DNA of 64,000 bases from Nitrospira sp. Lineage in GTDB: Bacteria; Nitrospirota; Nitrospiria; Nitrospirales; Nitrospiraceae. Position numbers and translations under genes: made by a program. The DNA is taken from positions 3,212,737 through 3,276,736 of the forward strand of contig CP092081.1 of NCBI GenBank assembly GCA_022226935.1. The letters run 5' to 3'. The notes beneath the pieces were generated by a model. The model had not been told where the DNA came from, made no database searches, and saw only the letters and a program-made list of their open reading frames with translations. Positions 35,260-44,435 of the stretch are shown here, piece after piece (the first letter of the stretch is position 1; every line of letters begins with the position of its first letter).

Positions 35260-36477
35260 ATGGCACAGCATGCGCTCGGGACTCTGATGTTGCCCTGGTC
35301 GACCTCGACCCAGCGGGCGTCCAAGCGCGTGCCGGTGGATCCGGCACTCTTGGCGGTCACTCTGATTCTGGCCCTGATCGGTGTGGTGATGGTGTTCAGC
35401 GCCAGTGCCGTCGTGGCGGGCAATCGCTTTCACGATCCCTGGTATTTCCTCAAACGGCAGGTCGCCTGGTTGGGCGTCGGTCTGCTGGTCATGCATCTCA
35501 TTTCGCGGATCGACTACACCATCTGGAAGAAGCTGGCGATCCCGCTGCTCTGCGGGGCGACGCTGTTGCTCGTGTTGGTGCTCATTCCATCGCTGGGGAA
35601 TGTGGCCAAGGGGGCACGCCGGTGGCTGCATTTGGGGCCGATCAATATTCAGCCGGCCGAGGTCGCGAAATTCGTTGCCGTTATTTATGCGGCTGCCTAT
35701 CTGACCAAGAAGCAGGATCAGATCACGCAGTTTGCGCGGGGCCTCTTGCCGCCGCTGATCGTCATTGGATTGCTGAGCGGTTTGGTGCTGCTGGAACCGG
35801 ATCTTGGCACCGTGGTGGTGATGGGACTCGTGGTGGTGACCCTGCTGTTTCTGGCAGGGGCGCGGATCAAACATCTGGCGATTCTGTCTTTATGTGCCTT
35901 GACCGGGGTCGCCGCACTCATCCTGACGTCACCGTATCGCTGGAAGCGGTTTTTGATGTTCCTAGACCCGACCAAGGACCCTTCTGGAGCGGGCTTTCAG
36001 ATCACGCAGTCGTTCTTGGCTTTTGGAAGCGGCGGGCCGTTCGGGGTCGGGTTGGGAGAAGGCAAACAGAAGCTATTCTTCCTGCCCGAGGCGCATACAG
36101 ATTTTGTGCTCGCGTTGGTCGGCGAGGAATTGGGCTTGCTGGGCACCGTGACGATTGTGCTGCTCTTCGGTTTGTTTGTGATCAAAGGCTTTCAAATAGC
36201 CGGCCGGGCGCGGCATTCGTTCGGAAAGCATCTGGCGATGGGCATTACGATGTTGATTGGCATGCAGGCGCTGGTCAATGCGGGTGTGGTCACGGGCTTG
36301 TTACCCACCAAGGGGTTGACCCTGCCGTTCGTCAGTTACGGAGGCTCTTCGCTGGTAGCCAATCTGTTCGGCGTAGGGATTCTGTTGAATATTTCACGCG
36401 ATCGGCAAGGCGGTCATGCCGGGCAAGAGGGCGGCGGATCACGGGGCGGGCGAAAACGTGGGGTGATCACGGAATGA
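35260..36477 (+). CDS. ftsW: Septal peptidoglycan polymerase FtsW (SEDS family)
   Basis: This 405-residue protein has about ten helices. GVVMVFSASAVVAG opens the first helix, ARRWLHLGPINIQPAEVAKF near residue 120 and LPEAHTDFVLALVGEELGLL near 275 are SEDS signatures, and LPFVSYGGSSLVANLFGVGI near 350 follows. It polymerises lipid II at the septum together with FtsI. The C-terminus ends in a Gly/Arg-rich tail. The stop overlaps the murG ATG (ATGA). Confidence 0.93.
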   Translation: MAQHALGTLMLPWSTSTQRASKRVPVDPALLAVTLILALIGVVMVFSASAVVAGNRFHDPWYFLKRQVAWLGVGLLVMHLISRIDYTIWKKLAIPLLCGATLLLVLVLIPSLGNVAKGARRWLHLGPINIQPAEVAKFVAVIYAAAYLTKKQDQITQFARGLLPPLIVIGLLSGLVLLEPDLGTVVVMGLVVVTLLFLAGARIKHLAILSLCALTGVAALILTSPYRWKRFLMFLDPTKDPSGAGFQITQSFLAFGSGGPFGVGLGEGKQKLFFLPEAHTDFVLALVGEELGLLGTVTIVLLFGLFVIKGFQIAGRARHSFGKHLAMGITMLIGMQALVNAGVVTGLLPTKGLTLPFVSYGGSSLVANLFGVGILLNISRDRQGGHAGQEGGGSRGGRKRGVITE

Positions 36478-37595
36478 ACATTGTGATCGCAGCCGGCGGT
36501 ACCGGCGGTCACCTGTATCCGGCCATTGCCGTGGCGCGGGAGTTTTTGCGGCGCGATCCTTCGACGCGCATTCTGTTTGTCGGGACGACGCGCGGCATTG
36601 AACGGAAGGTCTTGGCTCATGAAGGGTTCCCCTTGCAGTGCATCGCGGCGAATCCGTTGATGGGCAAGAGTCCGGTTGAGATGGTGAAAGCCCTCATCAC
36701 CCTGCCGGTTAGTCTTTGGCAATCGCTTGGCGTGCTGAAGCAGCAGAGTGCTGATTTGGTGTTCGGCGTGGGAGGCTATACCAGCCCAGCCATGCTGGTG
36801 GCGGCGTTTTTGCGGCGCGTTCCCGGCGTGATTCTCGAGCCCAATGCCTACCCGGGGTTGGCGAATAAAGCCGTCGCGCCGCTCGTGCAGCGCATTTTTC
36901 TGGCGTTCGAGTCTACGAAGCAATTTTTCGATCGGCGCAAGACAAGTATGGTTGGGACGCCGGTGAGACAAGCCTTCCTGGAATCTTCCTCCCCTGAGGC
37001 GGCACGGAGCGAGACAGGACCGCAACGGCGCCTCTTGATTTTTGGTGGCAGTCAGGGGGCAAAGGCCATCAACTCGGCGATGATCGATGCGTTGCCTCTG
37101 CTCGTACCTATGAGCACCCGCCTGACCATCACGCATCAAACAGGTGAGGCGGATCATGCTCGCGTGACGGCAGCGTATAAACAGGCAGGAATCGCTGCGC
37201 AGGTTGTCCCGTTTCTGTACGACATGCCTACGGCGCTTCGTGCCGCGGATCTCGTGGTGGCGCGGGCTGGTGCCATGACCATTGCCGAATTGACCGTATG
37301 CGGGAAGCCGGCGATTCTGATCCCGCTTCCTACCGCGATCTACAATCATCAGTTGCGGAACGCAGAGGTGATGGCGAAGGCAGGCGGAGCGGTCCTTCTG
37401 CCTCAGGCGGAATTGACCGGTGCCGCTCTGGCCCATACCATGACGGAAATTTTCGGCGACCAGCAACGGTTGGAGACGATGAGCCGGCACAGTTGGAATA
37501 TGCGACGCAGTGATGCGGCGGAAACCATCGTGCGTGAATGTTATGACGTCATAAGGAGGCGCCATGAGGCCAGCGACAGCGCTCGCGCCCTATGA
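36474..37595 (+). CDS. murG: Lipid II synthase MurG (UDP-GlcNAc transferase)
   Basis: This 373-residue GT28 enzyme starts at ATG 36474, overlapping the ftsW stop. GGTGGHLYPAIAVAREF at residues 9-25, GVGGYTSPAMLVAAF, EPNAYPGLANKAVAP, the donor-domain start RLLIFGGSQGAKAIN near 185 and AGAMTIAELTVCGKPAILIP near 265 are diagnostic. It adds GlcNAc to lipid I. The in-frame open region upstream of this ATG runs through ftsW and is not real. Its end overlaps a possible longer murC. Confidence 0.93.
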   Translation: MNIVIAAGGTGGHLYPAIAVAREFLRRDPSTRILFVGTTRGIERKVLAHEGFPLQCIAANPLMGKSPVEMVKALITLPVSLWQSLGVLKQQSADLVFGVGGYTSPAMLVAAFLRRVPGVILEPNAYPGLANKAVAPLVQRIFLAFESTKQFFDRRKTSMVGTPVRQAFLESSSPEAARSETGPQRRLLIFGGSQGAKAINSAMIDALPLLVPMSTRLTITHQTGEADHARVTAAYKQAGIAAQVVPFLYDMPTALRAADLVVARAGAMTIAELTVCGKPAILIPLPTAIYNHQLRNAEVMAKAGGAVLLPQAELTGAALAHTMTEIFGDQQRLETMSRHSWNMRRSDAAETIVRECYDVIRRRHEASDSARAL

Positions 37596-37677
37596 ACAAC
37601 GAGAGCGGCAGAGACAGCAACAGGATCGAAACAGCGGACAGCGATCATTTCGTGGACAGGAGCTAAGGCGGACGGCG

Positions 37678-39060
37678 ATGTTCAGAAAGACACAACATAT
37701 TCATCTGGTGGGCATCGGTGGATCCGGGATGAGCGGCATCGCTGAGGTGTTGTTGACGCTCGGATACAAAGTCAGCGGATCGGACCTCAGTCAGTCGGAA
37801 ACGACGCGCCGCCTTGAGGAATTAGGCGGGCGCATCGCGATCGGTCACCATGAGTCCAATATCGGCGAGGCGCAAGTGGTGGTGATTTCCTCTGCGGTGG
37901 CGGCGACCAATCCCGAAGTGGTGGCGGCCAAAGGGCGGCAGATTCCAGTCATTCCGCGCGCTGAAATGTTGGCCGAGCTCATGCGGTTGAAATTCGGGGT
38001 GGCGATCGCCGGCGCCCATGGCAAGACGACGACGACCTCAATGGTGGCCAATGTGCTGGCACAAGGCGGCCTGGACCCGACCATGGTGATCGGCGGCAAG
38101 GTCAATGCGTTGGGAAGCCATGCGCGTCTGGGACGTGGCGATCTCCTCATCGCGGAAGCCGACGAAAGCGACGGCTCGTTTCTCCGCCTGGCGCCGACCA
38201 TCGCGGCGGTCACGAATATCGATCGCGAACATCTGGATCATTACGGCAGTATGGAGCGGCTCAACGACAGTTTCCTCGAATTTGTCAACAAGGTCCCCTT
38301 CTACGGACTGGCCGTGCTTTGCTCCGATGACGAACGGCTGCGCGCTCTGCTGCCGCGGGTGGTGAAACGGTACCAGACCTACGGGCTGAACGAATATCCC
38401 GATCATGTGCCGGATTTTCGGGCGACCGATATCACCTTGCGGCAATGGGGTTCCGAGTTTCGCGTGTTCTTCCGCGGACGCAACCTGGGTCCGTTCCGGT
38501 TGGCCATTCCCGGTATCCACAATGTGTCGAATTCTCTGGTCGCCATTGCGATCGGCATGGAACTGGATATTCCGGTCGATCTGATCCGGAAGGGCCTGGC
38601 AGCGTTCAGCGGCGTCGAACGCCGGTTTCACCTGCGCGGGGAAAAGGCCGGCATCATGGTGGTGGACGATTACGGCCATCATCCGACCGAAGTGCGGGCC
38701 ACGATTGCGGCTGCGAAGCAGGGCTGGGACCGGCGAGTGGTCGTGCTTTTTCAACCGCATCGCTATAGCCGCTCGCGCGATTTGATGCAGGAGTTTTCCC
38801 ATGCCTTCGATCAAGCCGATGCGCTCTTTATGACGGAGATCTATGCCGCCGGCGAGCAGCCGATTCCCGGCGTGTCCGGTGCCAAGTTGGTCGAAGCGGT
38901 AAAGGCTGCCGGGCACCCTTCGGCCACCTTCGTCGAGCGGAAGGAAACCTTGGCCGAGCAGGTGCTGCCGACGTTGAAATCAGGGGATCTCGTGATCACG
39001 CTGGGTGCGGGGGATATTTGGAAGGCGGGGTTGGGCATTCTCGATCGATTGCCGGCCTGA
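37678..39060 (+). CDS. murC: UDP-MurNAc--L-alanine ligase MurC
   Basis: This protein of 460 residues from ATG 37678 has HIHLVGIGGSGMSGIAEVLL at the N-terminus, the ATP loop GAHGKTTTTSMVANVL near residue 113, AEADESDGSFLRL, and DDYGHHPTEVRATIAA near 330. ATG 37678 is preceded by TAAGGCGG (one mismatch to the ideal site). An earlier in-frame ATG at 37564 has AAGGAGG four bases upstream and would add 38 charged residues overlapping murG. The longer form cannot be excluded. It adds L-Ala, the first stem-peptide residue. Confidence 0.92.
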   Translation: MFRKTQHIHLVGIGGSGMSGIAEVLLTLGYKVSGSDLSQSETTRRLEELGGRIAIGHHESNIGEAQVVVISSAVAATNPEVVAAKGRQIPVIPRAEMLAELMRLKFGVAIAGAHGKTTTTSMVANVLAQGGLDPTMVIGGKVNALGSHARLGRGDLLIAEADESDGSFLRLAPTIAAVTNIDREHLDHYGSMERLNDSFLEFVNKVPFYGLAVLCSDDERLRALLPRVVKRYQTYGLNEYPDHVPDFRATDITLRQWGSEFRVFFRGRNLGPFRLAIPGIHNVSNSLVAIAIGMELDIPVDLIRKGLAAFSGVERRFHLRGEKAGIMVVDDYGHHPTEVRATIAAAKQGWDRRVVVLFQPHRYSRSRDLMQEFSHAFDQADALFMTEIYAAGEQPIPGVSGAKLVEAVKAAGHPSATFVERKETLAEQVLPTLKSGDLVITLGAGDIWKAGLGILDRLPA

Positions 39061-39081
39061 GAGTGATGAGAGGCAGGAACG

Positions 39082-40014
39082 GTGTCACGTGTGGCGCGGA
39101 AAGAGCAATCGGCGAGAACGAGAAAAGACTGGGCGCGCATCCTTGAGGGAATTCGTGGAACGATCACGTACGAGGCGTCGTTGCAATCCTATACGTCGTT
39201 CCGCATCGGGGGACCGGCCGAAGTCCTGGTGGAGCCGGCCGATGTGGAGGATGTGTGCCGGGTGGTGGCGCAGGCTCACGCCGAACGCCTCCCGATTTTC
39301 GTGGTGGGTGGGACGAATCTGCTCGTTCGTGACGGGGGAATCCGTGGCCTCGTGCTCAGCCTCCGGCAGCTCAAAGCCATCCGTCAGGAGCCGGGATCTG
39401 TCCTCTACGCTGAGGGGGGCGTGGGCATGCCGACGTTGATCGGGTACGCCATCCGCCGCTCACTGGCAGGATTGGAATGGGGCGCCGGCATTCCCGGCAC
39501 GGTCGCCGGTTGTGTGGTGATGAACGCGGGAACGCGCTTGGGTGAAATGAAGGATTCGGTCAAGGCCGTGCGCATGGTGGATCCGAAGGGACGGGTGGTG
39601 GACATTCCAGCCGCCGACATTCCCTTCAATTATCGGAAAGCGCATCTGCCGCGCGGGATCGTGGCGGCAGTCTGGTTGCAATTGAAGCCCGGTGCGCACG
39701 ACGAGATCGAAAAGACCGTGAAAGAGTATTTGCAGTATCGCAAGAACACTCAGCCCTTGACGCTGCCGAGCGCCGGTTGCGTGTTCAAGAATCCTCCACA
39801 GGATTCTGCCGGCCGCCTGGTGGACGTTGCGGGGCTCAAGGGTGCGCGTGTCGGGGATGCGCAGGTGTCCGAGAAGCACGCGAACTTTATGGTCAACGTC
39901 GGCCATGCGCGTGCGGCGGATGTCCTGGCTTTGATCAGGAAAGTGCGTGCGGGAGTGAAAAAGGCCTCGGGCGTCACGCTGGAGCTGGAGTTGAAGGTGG
40001 TCGGTCAGGCCTGA
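39082..40014 (+). CDS. murB: UDP-N-acetylenolpyruvoylglucosamine reductase MurB
   Basis: This 310-residue FAD enzyme starts at GTG 39082. SYTSFRIGGPAEVLVEPADV near residue 36 and VVGGTNLLVRDGGIRGLVL begin the FAD domain, and GIPGTVAGCVVMNAGTRLGE near 140 binds flavin. SAGCVFKNPPQDSAGRLVD near 230 holds the proton donor, here Cys where E. coli MurB has Ser229. It reduces the enolpyruvyl group to give UDP-MurNAc, the MurC substrate. Confidence 0.92.
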   Translation: MSRVARKEQSARTRKDWARILEGIRGTITYEASLQSYTSFRIGGPAEVLVEPADVEDVCRVVAQAHAERLPIFVVGGTNLLVRDGGIRGLVLSLRQLKAIRQEPGSVLYAEGGVGMPTLIGYAIRRSLAGLEWGAGIPGTVAGCVVMNAGTRLGEMKDSVKAVRMVDPKGRVVDIPAADIPFNYRKAHLPRGIVAAVWLQLKPGAHDEIEKTVKEYLQYRKNTQPLTLPSAGCVFKNPPQDSAGRLVDVAGLKGARVGDAQVSEKHANFMVNVGHARAADVLALIRKVRAGVKKASGVTLELELKVVGQA

Positions 40015-40038
40015 CGCCGATCGATGAAGGGAGTGGAT

Positions 40039-41022
40039 GTGACGGAACGGAAGCCGCTGACTCATTCGAAAATTGGGGTGTTGATGGGAGGCCAGTCTTC
40101 GGAACGGGAAGTCTCCCTCAAGACAGGCGAAGCCGTGTATCGGTCGCTTGTGCGCAGCGGCTACGATGCGGTGGCCATCGATGTGGGCCCGGTGTTATCC
40201 CAAACCTTGCAAGAACAGGCGATCGAAGTGGCCTTTTTGGCCTTACATGGACCAGGCGGGGAAGATGGCGCCATTCAGGGGTTTCTGGAGACCCTCGGCA
40301 TTCCCTACACAGGATCCGGCGTGCGCGCCAGTGCCATCGGCATGCACAAGGTGGTGACTAAGACGGAGTTGGCCGCCCAAGGGATTCCGGTGCCGCGCGG
40401 CACGGTGGTGTGGCGAGGAACGGCGCCCACGTTGAACCGTATCCTGACGAGCTGCAAATTGAAGCTGCCGATCGTCGTAAAGCCAGCCAGCCAGGGCTCC
40501 ACCATCGGCGTCACCATCGTCCGCCAACCTTCGCAATGGAAAGAAGCGCTCAAAGTGGCCCATCGATACGATCCGGAAGCGATGGTCGAAGCCTTTATCC
40601 CGGGACACGAAGTCACGTTGTCGTTGTTAGGGACTGCCGATGGAGACGTTGTTGGGTTGCCTGCCGTGGAGATTGTGGCGCCGGACGGATTTTATGATTT
40701 CTCGGCGAAGTACGAGAAGGGCCGCACGCAGTATCTCTGCCCGGCCCCACTGTCTGCCGCTGTGAGCCGCGAGATCAAGCAGCTGGCCATCCGCACGTAT
40801 CAGGCATTGGGCTGCAACGGAGCGGCGCGGGTAGATTTTCGCATTACCGCCAAAGGCAAACCCTATGTGCTGGAGATCAACACGGTCCCAGGAATGACGG
40901 AGACGAGTCTGTTGCCGATGGCGGCGGGCAAAGCAGGCCTGTCATACGATGCGTTGACGGAGCAGATCCTCCAATCCGCCCTCCGGCGGGCCGGTACGGG
41001 ATCATTTCGAGCCGTGAGGTAA
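40039..41022 (+). CDS. ddl: D-alanine--D-alanine ligase
   Basis: This ATP-grasp enzyme has 327 residues from GTG 40039, which has AAGGGAG five bases upstream. ATG 40024 is in frame but lacks a ribosome site. GVLMGGQSSEREVSLKTGEA is the N-terminal motif, LHGPGGEDGAIQGFLETLGI the second, KPASQGSTIGV the ATP clamp, and VLEINTVPGMTETSLLP the metal site. FYDFSAKYEKGRTQYLCPA keeps the Tyr typical of D-Ala-D-Ala rather than D-Ala-D-Lac ligases. It supplies the dipeptide for MurF. Confidence 0.92.
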   Translation: MTERKPLTHSKIGVLMGGQSSEREVSLKTGEAVYRSLVRSGYDAVAIDVGPVLSQTLQEQAIEVAFLALHGPGGEDGAIQGFLETLGIPYTGSGVRASAIGMHKVVTKTELAAQGIPVPRGTVVWRGTAPTLNRILTSCKLKLPIVVKPASQGSTIGVTIVRQPSQWKEALKVAHRYDPEAMVEAFIPGHEVTLSLLGTADGDVVGLPAVEIVAPDGFYDFSAKYEKGRTQYLCPAPLSAAVSREIKQLAIRTYQALGCNGAARVDFRITAKGKPYVLEINTVPGMTETSLLPMAAGKAGLSYDALTEQILQSALRRAGTGSFRAVR

Positions 41023-41024
41023 CG

Positions 41025-41894
41025 ATGCCGCTCAGGTGGCGGAACACGCGACCGGCCAAACTCAATCCGCGGGCGAATGCTCGGTCGGATTCGAGTCTGG
41101 AACGTCGTCGTGGCGGAGCGACAAGCGGCTATTGGTCGCGGCTAGGACGCGGTCTGCTGATTACCCTGCGAGTGATGGCCACGGTGACGGTCCTGGTCGG
41201 CGGCTGTTCAGGGCTTTTTGTGCTGGCGCGCGAAATCGGGCCGCTGACACGCGAATGGTTTCTGGTGCGCTCGGTCTCGGTGAATGGGCTGCATCACGTG
41301 ACGAGAAAGGAAGTGATCGGCCGGCTGGCGCTCAAACCGGATACCGCGCTCTATTCCATCAATCCGACGTGGTTGGCGGAACGGATCAAGACCCATCCCT
41401 GGATCAAGGATGCGACCGTGGTGTTGAAGCCGTTGCACGAAATCCATATCGACATCGTCGAGCGGGAGCCGGCGGTGGTCGTGCGCACGCTGGCTGAAAA
41501 TCTGCTGACCGATGCGGAGGGGGTGTTGCTGGCGCGCCTGGGGTCCAGCGATGACCCGACGCTTCCCATTTTGTCGGGTGTCGACGGCAAGCGGCTGGCG
41601 CAGGGCAAGGCCGAGGATCGTCGCCCCGTGCAGGTGGGTGCCGCATTGGCCCGTATGGTGGGTCAGACTACCGGCGGACGGCCGGACATCAATGTGGGGA
41701 ATTTGAATAACCTGATCGTTGAGGTACAGGGCGTCACGTTTCAGTTCAGTGAGTCGTCGATGAATCAGCAATGGTCTCGGTTTCTCAAAATGCGGCCCGC
41801 ACTGCGTGATGTGGCCTTTGACGGCGAGGGCGCCAGAGCGAATGAAATCGACCTTCGCTTTGCCGACCGCGTCATTGTTCGGGGAAGGGGGTGA
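41025..41894 (+). CDS. ftsQ: Cell division protein FtsQ
   Basis: This 289-residue bitopic protein has a basic cytoplasmic N-terminus of about 45 residues, one helix near 48-70 (MATVTVLVGGCSGLFVLA) and a POTRA domain (VRSVSVNGLHHVTRKEVIGR). The FtsQ/DivIB core follows, with HPWIKDATVVLKPLHEIHI and VEREPAVVVR. It begins three bases after the ddl stop and overlaps the ftsA GTG. It links early and late divisome proteins. Confidence 0.9.
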   Translation: MPLRWRNTRPAKLNPRANARSDSSLERRRGGATSGYWSRLGRGLLITLRVMATVTVLVGGCSGLFVLAREIGPLTREWFLVRSVSVNGLHHVTRKEVIGRLALKPDTALYSINPTWLAERIKTHPWIKDATVVLKPLHEIHIDIVEREPAVVVRTLAENLLTDAEGVLLARLGSSDDPTLPILSGVDGKRLAQGKAEDRRPVQVGAALARMVGQTTGGRPDINVGNLNNLIVEVQGVTFQFSESSMNQQWSRFLKMRPALRDVAFDGEGARANEIDLRFADRVIVRGRG

Positions 41895-43135
41895 GCCGAG
41901 TGTCTAAGCGGGATCATATCCTGGTCGGGCTCGATATCGGAACGACCAAGATTTGCGCCATTGTGGCCGAAGTGCCGGAGGAGGGCCCGCTGAACATCAT
42001 CGGCGTCGGCTCCTGTCCTTCGCGTGGGCTTCGTAAGGGTGTCGTGGTCAATATCGAGAGTACCGTGGAATCGATCAAAAAAGCGGTCGAGGAAGCGGAA
42101 CTCATGGCGGCCGTGCAGATCAATTCGGTGTATACCGGAATTGCGGGCAGCCACATTTCTGGAGAGAACCTCAAGGGCGTCGTGGCGCTCAAGAAACAGG
42201 AAGTCACACGCGACGACATCAGCCGGGCGGTGGAGAGTGCGCGCACGCTGGCCGTCATTCCCCATGAGCGGCGCATTCTGCATGTGCTGCCGCGCGAGTT
42301 CATGGTCGACGATCAAGAAGGGGTGCGCGAGCCGCTGGGCATGTCGGGCAACCGGCTTGAGGTCAATGTGCATGTCATCACGGGTGCGGTGACCTCGGCC
42401 CAGAACATCATCAAGAGTGTCAACCGGGCAGGCCTCGACGTGGTCGACATCATCTTGCAGCCGCTGGCCTCGAGCGAAGCGGTGTTGAGCGCGGAGGAAC
42501 GCGAGTTGGGCGTGGCCATGGTGGACTTGGGGGGCGGAACCACCGACCTCGCCATTTTCCTCGACGGCAGCATCCGGCATACGGCGGTCCTTCCGATCGG
42601 CGGGCAGAATCTCACCAAGGATCTGGCCATCGGCTTGCTGACCTCGCAGACCGACGCCGAAAAAATCAAAGTGCAACATGGCATCGCCCGCACGGAGCTG
42701 GTCCACGGGCATCAGATGGTGGAAGTGCCCTCCGTCGGCGATCGTCCGCCCCGGCAATTCACGCGTCGAGACATCGCGGAAATTTTAGAACCGCGCGTCG
42801 AGGAAATGTTCGACCTGGTCAAACGCGAAATCGTACGCGCCGGGTATGAGGGCATGCTGGGCGCCGGGGTTGTGATTACGGGCGGAACGTCGCTCTTGGA
42901 AGGCATGCCGGACGCGGCGGAACGCGGGCTGAATTTGCCAGCTCGCCGAGGCGCGCCGACAGGTATCGGCGGGTTACGGGATATCGTCAGCAACCCGATG
43001 CATGCGACCGGCGTCGGGCTGTTACTCCACGCGCGTCAACATGCCGACAACTTGGAGGCTGCCGGCATTCGTCACGGCAAAGGGTTGGGGAAAGTGTTCG
43101 ATCGCATGCGATCGTGGATGTTCGAATTTTTCTAA
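41891..43135 (+). CDS. ftsA: Cell division protein FtsA
   Basis: This 414-residue actin-like ATPase has HILVGLDIGTTKICAIVAEV at the N-terminus (phosphate 1 loop), GVVVNIESTVESIKKAVEEA in the 1C domain, MVDLGGGTTDLAIF near residue 210 (phosphate 2) and VVITGGTSLLEGM near 330 (adenosine loop). The C-terminal VFDRMRSWMFEFF is the amphipathic membrane anchor. It tethers FtsZ to the membrane. GTG 41891 overlaps the ftsQ stop; GTG 41900 is a possible alternative. Confidence 0.93.
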   Translation: MSRVSKRDHILVGLDIGTTKICAIVAEVPEEGPLNIIGVGSCPSRGLRKGVVVNIESTVESIKKAVEEAELMAAVQINSVYTGIAGSHISGENLKGVVALKKQEVTRDDISRAVESARTLAVIPHERRILHVLPREFMVDDQEGVREPLGMSGNRLEVNVHVITGAVTSAQNIIKSVNRAGLDVVDIILQPLASSEAVLSAEERELGVAMVDLGGGTTDLAIFLDGSIRHTAVLPIGGQNLTKDLAIGLLTSQTDAEKIKVQHGIARTELVHGHQMVEVPSVGDRPPRQFTRRDIAEILEPRVEEMFDLVKREIVRAGYEGMLGAGVVITGGTSLLEGMPDAAERGLNLPARRGAPTGIGGLRDIVSNPMHATGVGLLLHARQHADNLEAAGIRHGKGLGKVFDRMRSWMFEFF

Positions 43136-43140
43136 CTGTT

Positions 43141-43165
43141 GCGGACGGCTCTAGAGTACGTCCGC
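43141..43165 (+). promoter_or_regulatory. Hairpin between ftsA and ftsZ
   Basis: GCGGACG (43141-43147) pairs perfectly with CGTCCGC (43159-43165), and the loop contains the palindrome CTCTAGAG. There is no T-run, so it is more likely an mRNA processing or stability element than a terminator. Confidence 0.5.
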
Positions 43166-43193
43166 GCCATCGCTAAGGAAGGGAGGTGCCACA

Positions 43194-44396
43194 ATGTTTT
43201 CATTTCAAGAGGAGCCGCAATCGCCCGTTCGCATCAAAGTGATCGGGGTCGGAGGTGCAGGGTGTAACGCCGTCAATACGATGATCACCGGCGGACTGTG
43301 CCGGGTCGATTTTGTGGCGGCGAATACCGACGTGCAGGCGCTCGAACGGTCACAAGCTTCCTATAAAATTCAAATCGGTCCGGAGCGCACGCGAGGTCTG
43401 GGCGCTGGTGCGAAGCCTGAGGTCGGTCGCGATGCGGCCCTTGAGAGCAAGGATGAAATCCGGGAGAGCCTGGTCGGGGCCGACATGGTCTTCGTCACTG
43501 CCGGTATGGGCGGTGGCACCGGGACCGGCGCGGCTCCCATCGTGGCGAGCATCGCGCGTGAGCTGGGAATTCTCACGGTCGCCGTCGTGACGAAACCCTT
43601 CCAATATGAAGGGCATCGCCGAATGAGCCACGCCGAAGAGGGCATTCGCGATCTCGGCCGGCATGTCGATACGCTGCTGATCATCCCGAATCAACGGTTG
43701 CTGGGCATCGTGGATAAGGCGACGCCGCTGCTGGATGCGTTCAAGGTCGCGGACGATGTGTTGCGCCAAGCCATTCAGGGCATCGCCGACGTCATCACGA
43801 CCACGGGCCTCGTGAATGTGGATTTCGCCGATGTGCGGACCATCATGGCCCACACGGGACGCGCGGTGATGGGCATGGGCATCGGACGCGGCGCCAACCG
43901 GGCGCAAGAGGCCGCGCAGAAAGCCATTTGCAGCCCGTTGTTGGAAGAAGGTAGCGTGGAAGGCGCTCGCGGCGTCTTACTGAATATCACGGGTGGGCCG
44001 AACATGTCGCTGCATGAAGTAGAAGAAGCGGCGTCGATCGTGCAACATGCCGCGGATGCCGAAGCGAACATCATCGTCGGCCAGGTGATCAATCCTGAAA
44101 TCGGCGACGATTTGATCGTGACGGTCATCGCGACGGGATTTGAACGGGAAGAGCAGCCGGCTGCTCGACCGGCTGCCGCCGTTGATCGCCCTGCCGCAAG
44201 GACTCCCAACGGACGCCCTGCGCAGCAGGTCTTGACCGGCGTCCATGCGTCAGGATCAGATCGGCCCATCAAGGACATCGATCGGCCGACCTTCCTCCGG
44301 CGGATGGGTGAGACGCGGGAAGCGGTGGAACGGATTGCGGTCGTCGGCGACGATGAGTGGGATGTGCCCACCTTCCTGCGCAAGCAGGCCGATTGA
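43194..44396 (+). CDS. ftsZ: Cell division protein FtsZ
   Basis: This 400-residue tubulin-like GTPase has [14 protein letters not shown] at the N-terminus, the GTP loop [17 protein letters not shown] near residue 105 and the T7 region [11 protein letters not shown]. An Ala/Pro-rich linker follows from about 320. The C-terminal peptide [11 protein letters not shown] binds FtsA and other partners. A second similar peptide, [10 protein letters not shown], lies 27 residues earlier. A strong GGGAGG precedes the ATG. It forms the Z ring. Confidence 0.95.
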   Translation: MFSFQEEPQSPVRIKVIGVGGAGCNAVNTMITGGLCRVDFVAANTDVQALERSQASYKIQIGPERTRGLGAGAKPEVGRDAALESKDEIRESLVGADMVFVTAGMGGGTGTGAAPIVASIARELGILTVAVVTKPFQYEGHRRMSHAEEGIRDLGRHVDTLLIIPNQRLLGIVDKATPLLDAFKVADDVLRQAIQGIADVITTTGLVNVDFADVRTIMAHTGRAVMGMGIGRGANRAQEAAQKAICSPLLEEGSVEGARGVLLNITGGPNMSLHEVEEAASIVQHAADAEANIIVGQVINPEIGDDLIVTVIATGFEREEQPAARPAAAVDRPAARTPNGRPAQQVLTGVHASGSDRPIKDIDRPTFLRRMGETREAVERIAVVGDDEWDVPTFLRKQAD

Positions 44397-44435
44397 GATG
44401 AGTCAGGTCCGGAACGCGTAAGGTCGAAAGACACG

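Noticed and set aside
35007-36473. Long open frame upstream of and in frame with murG
   Set aside because: It runs out of frame through the end of murD and all of ftsW and has no homologous-looking sequence; it reflects GC-rich codon bias.
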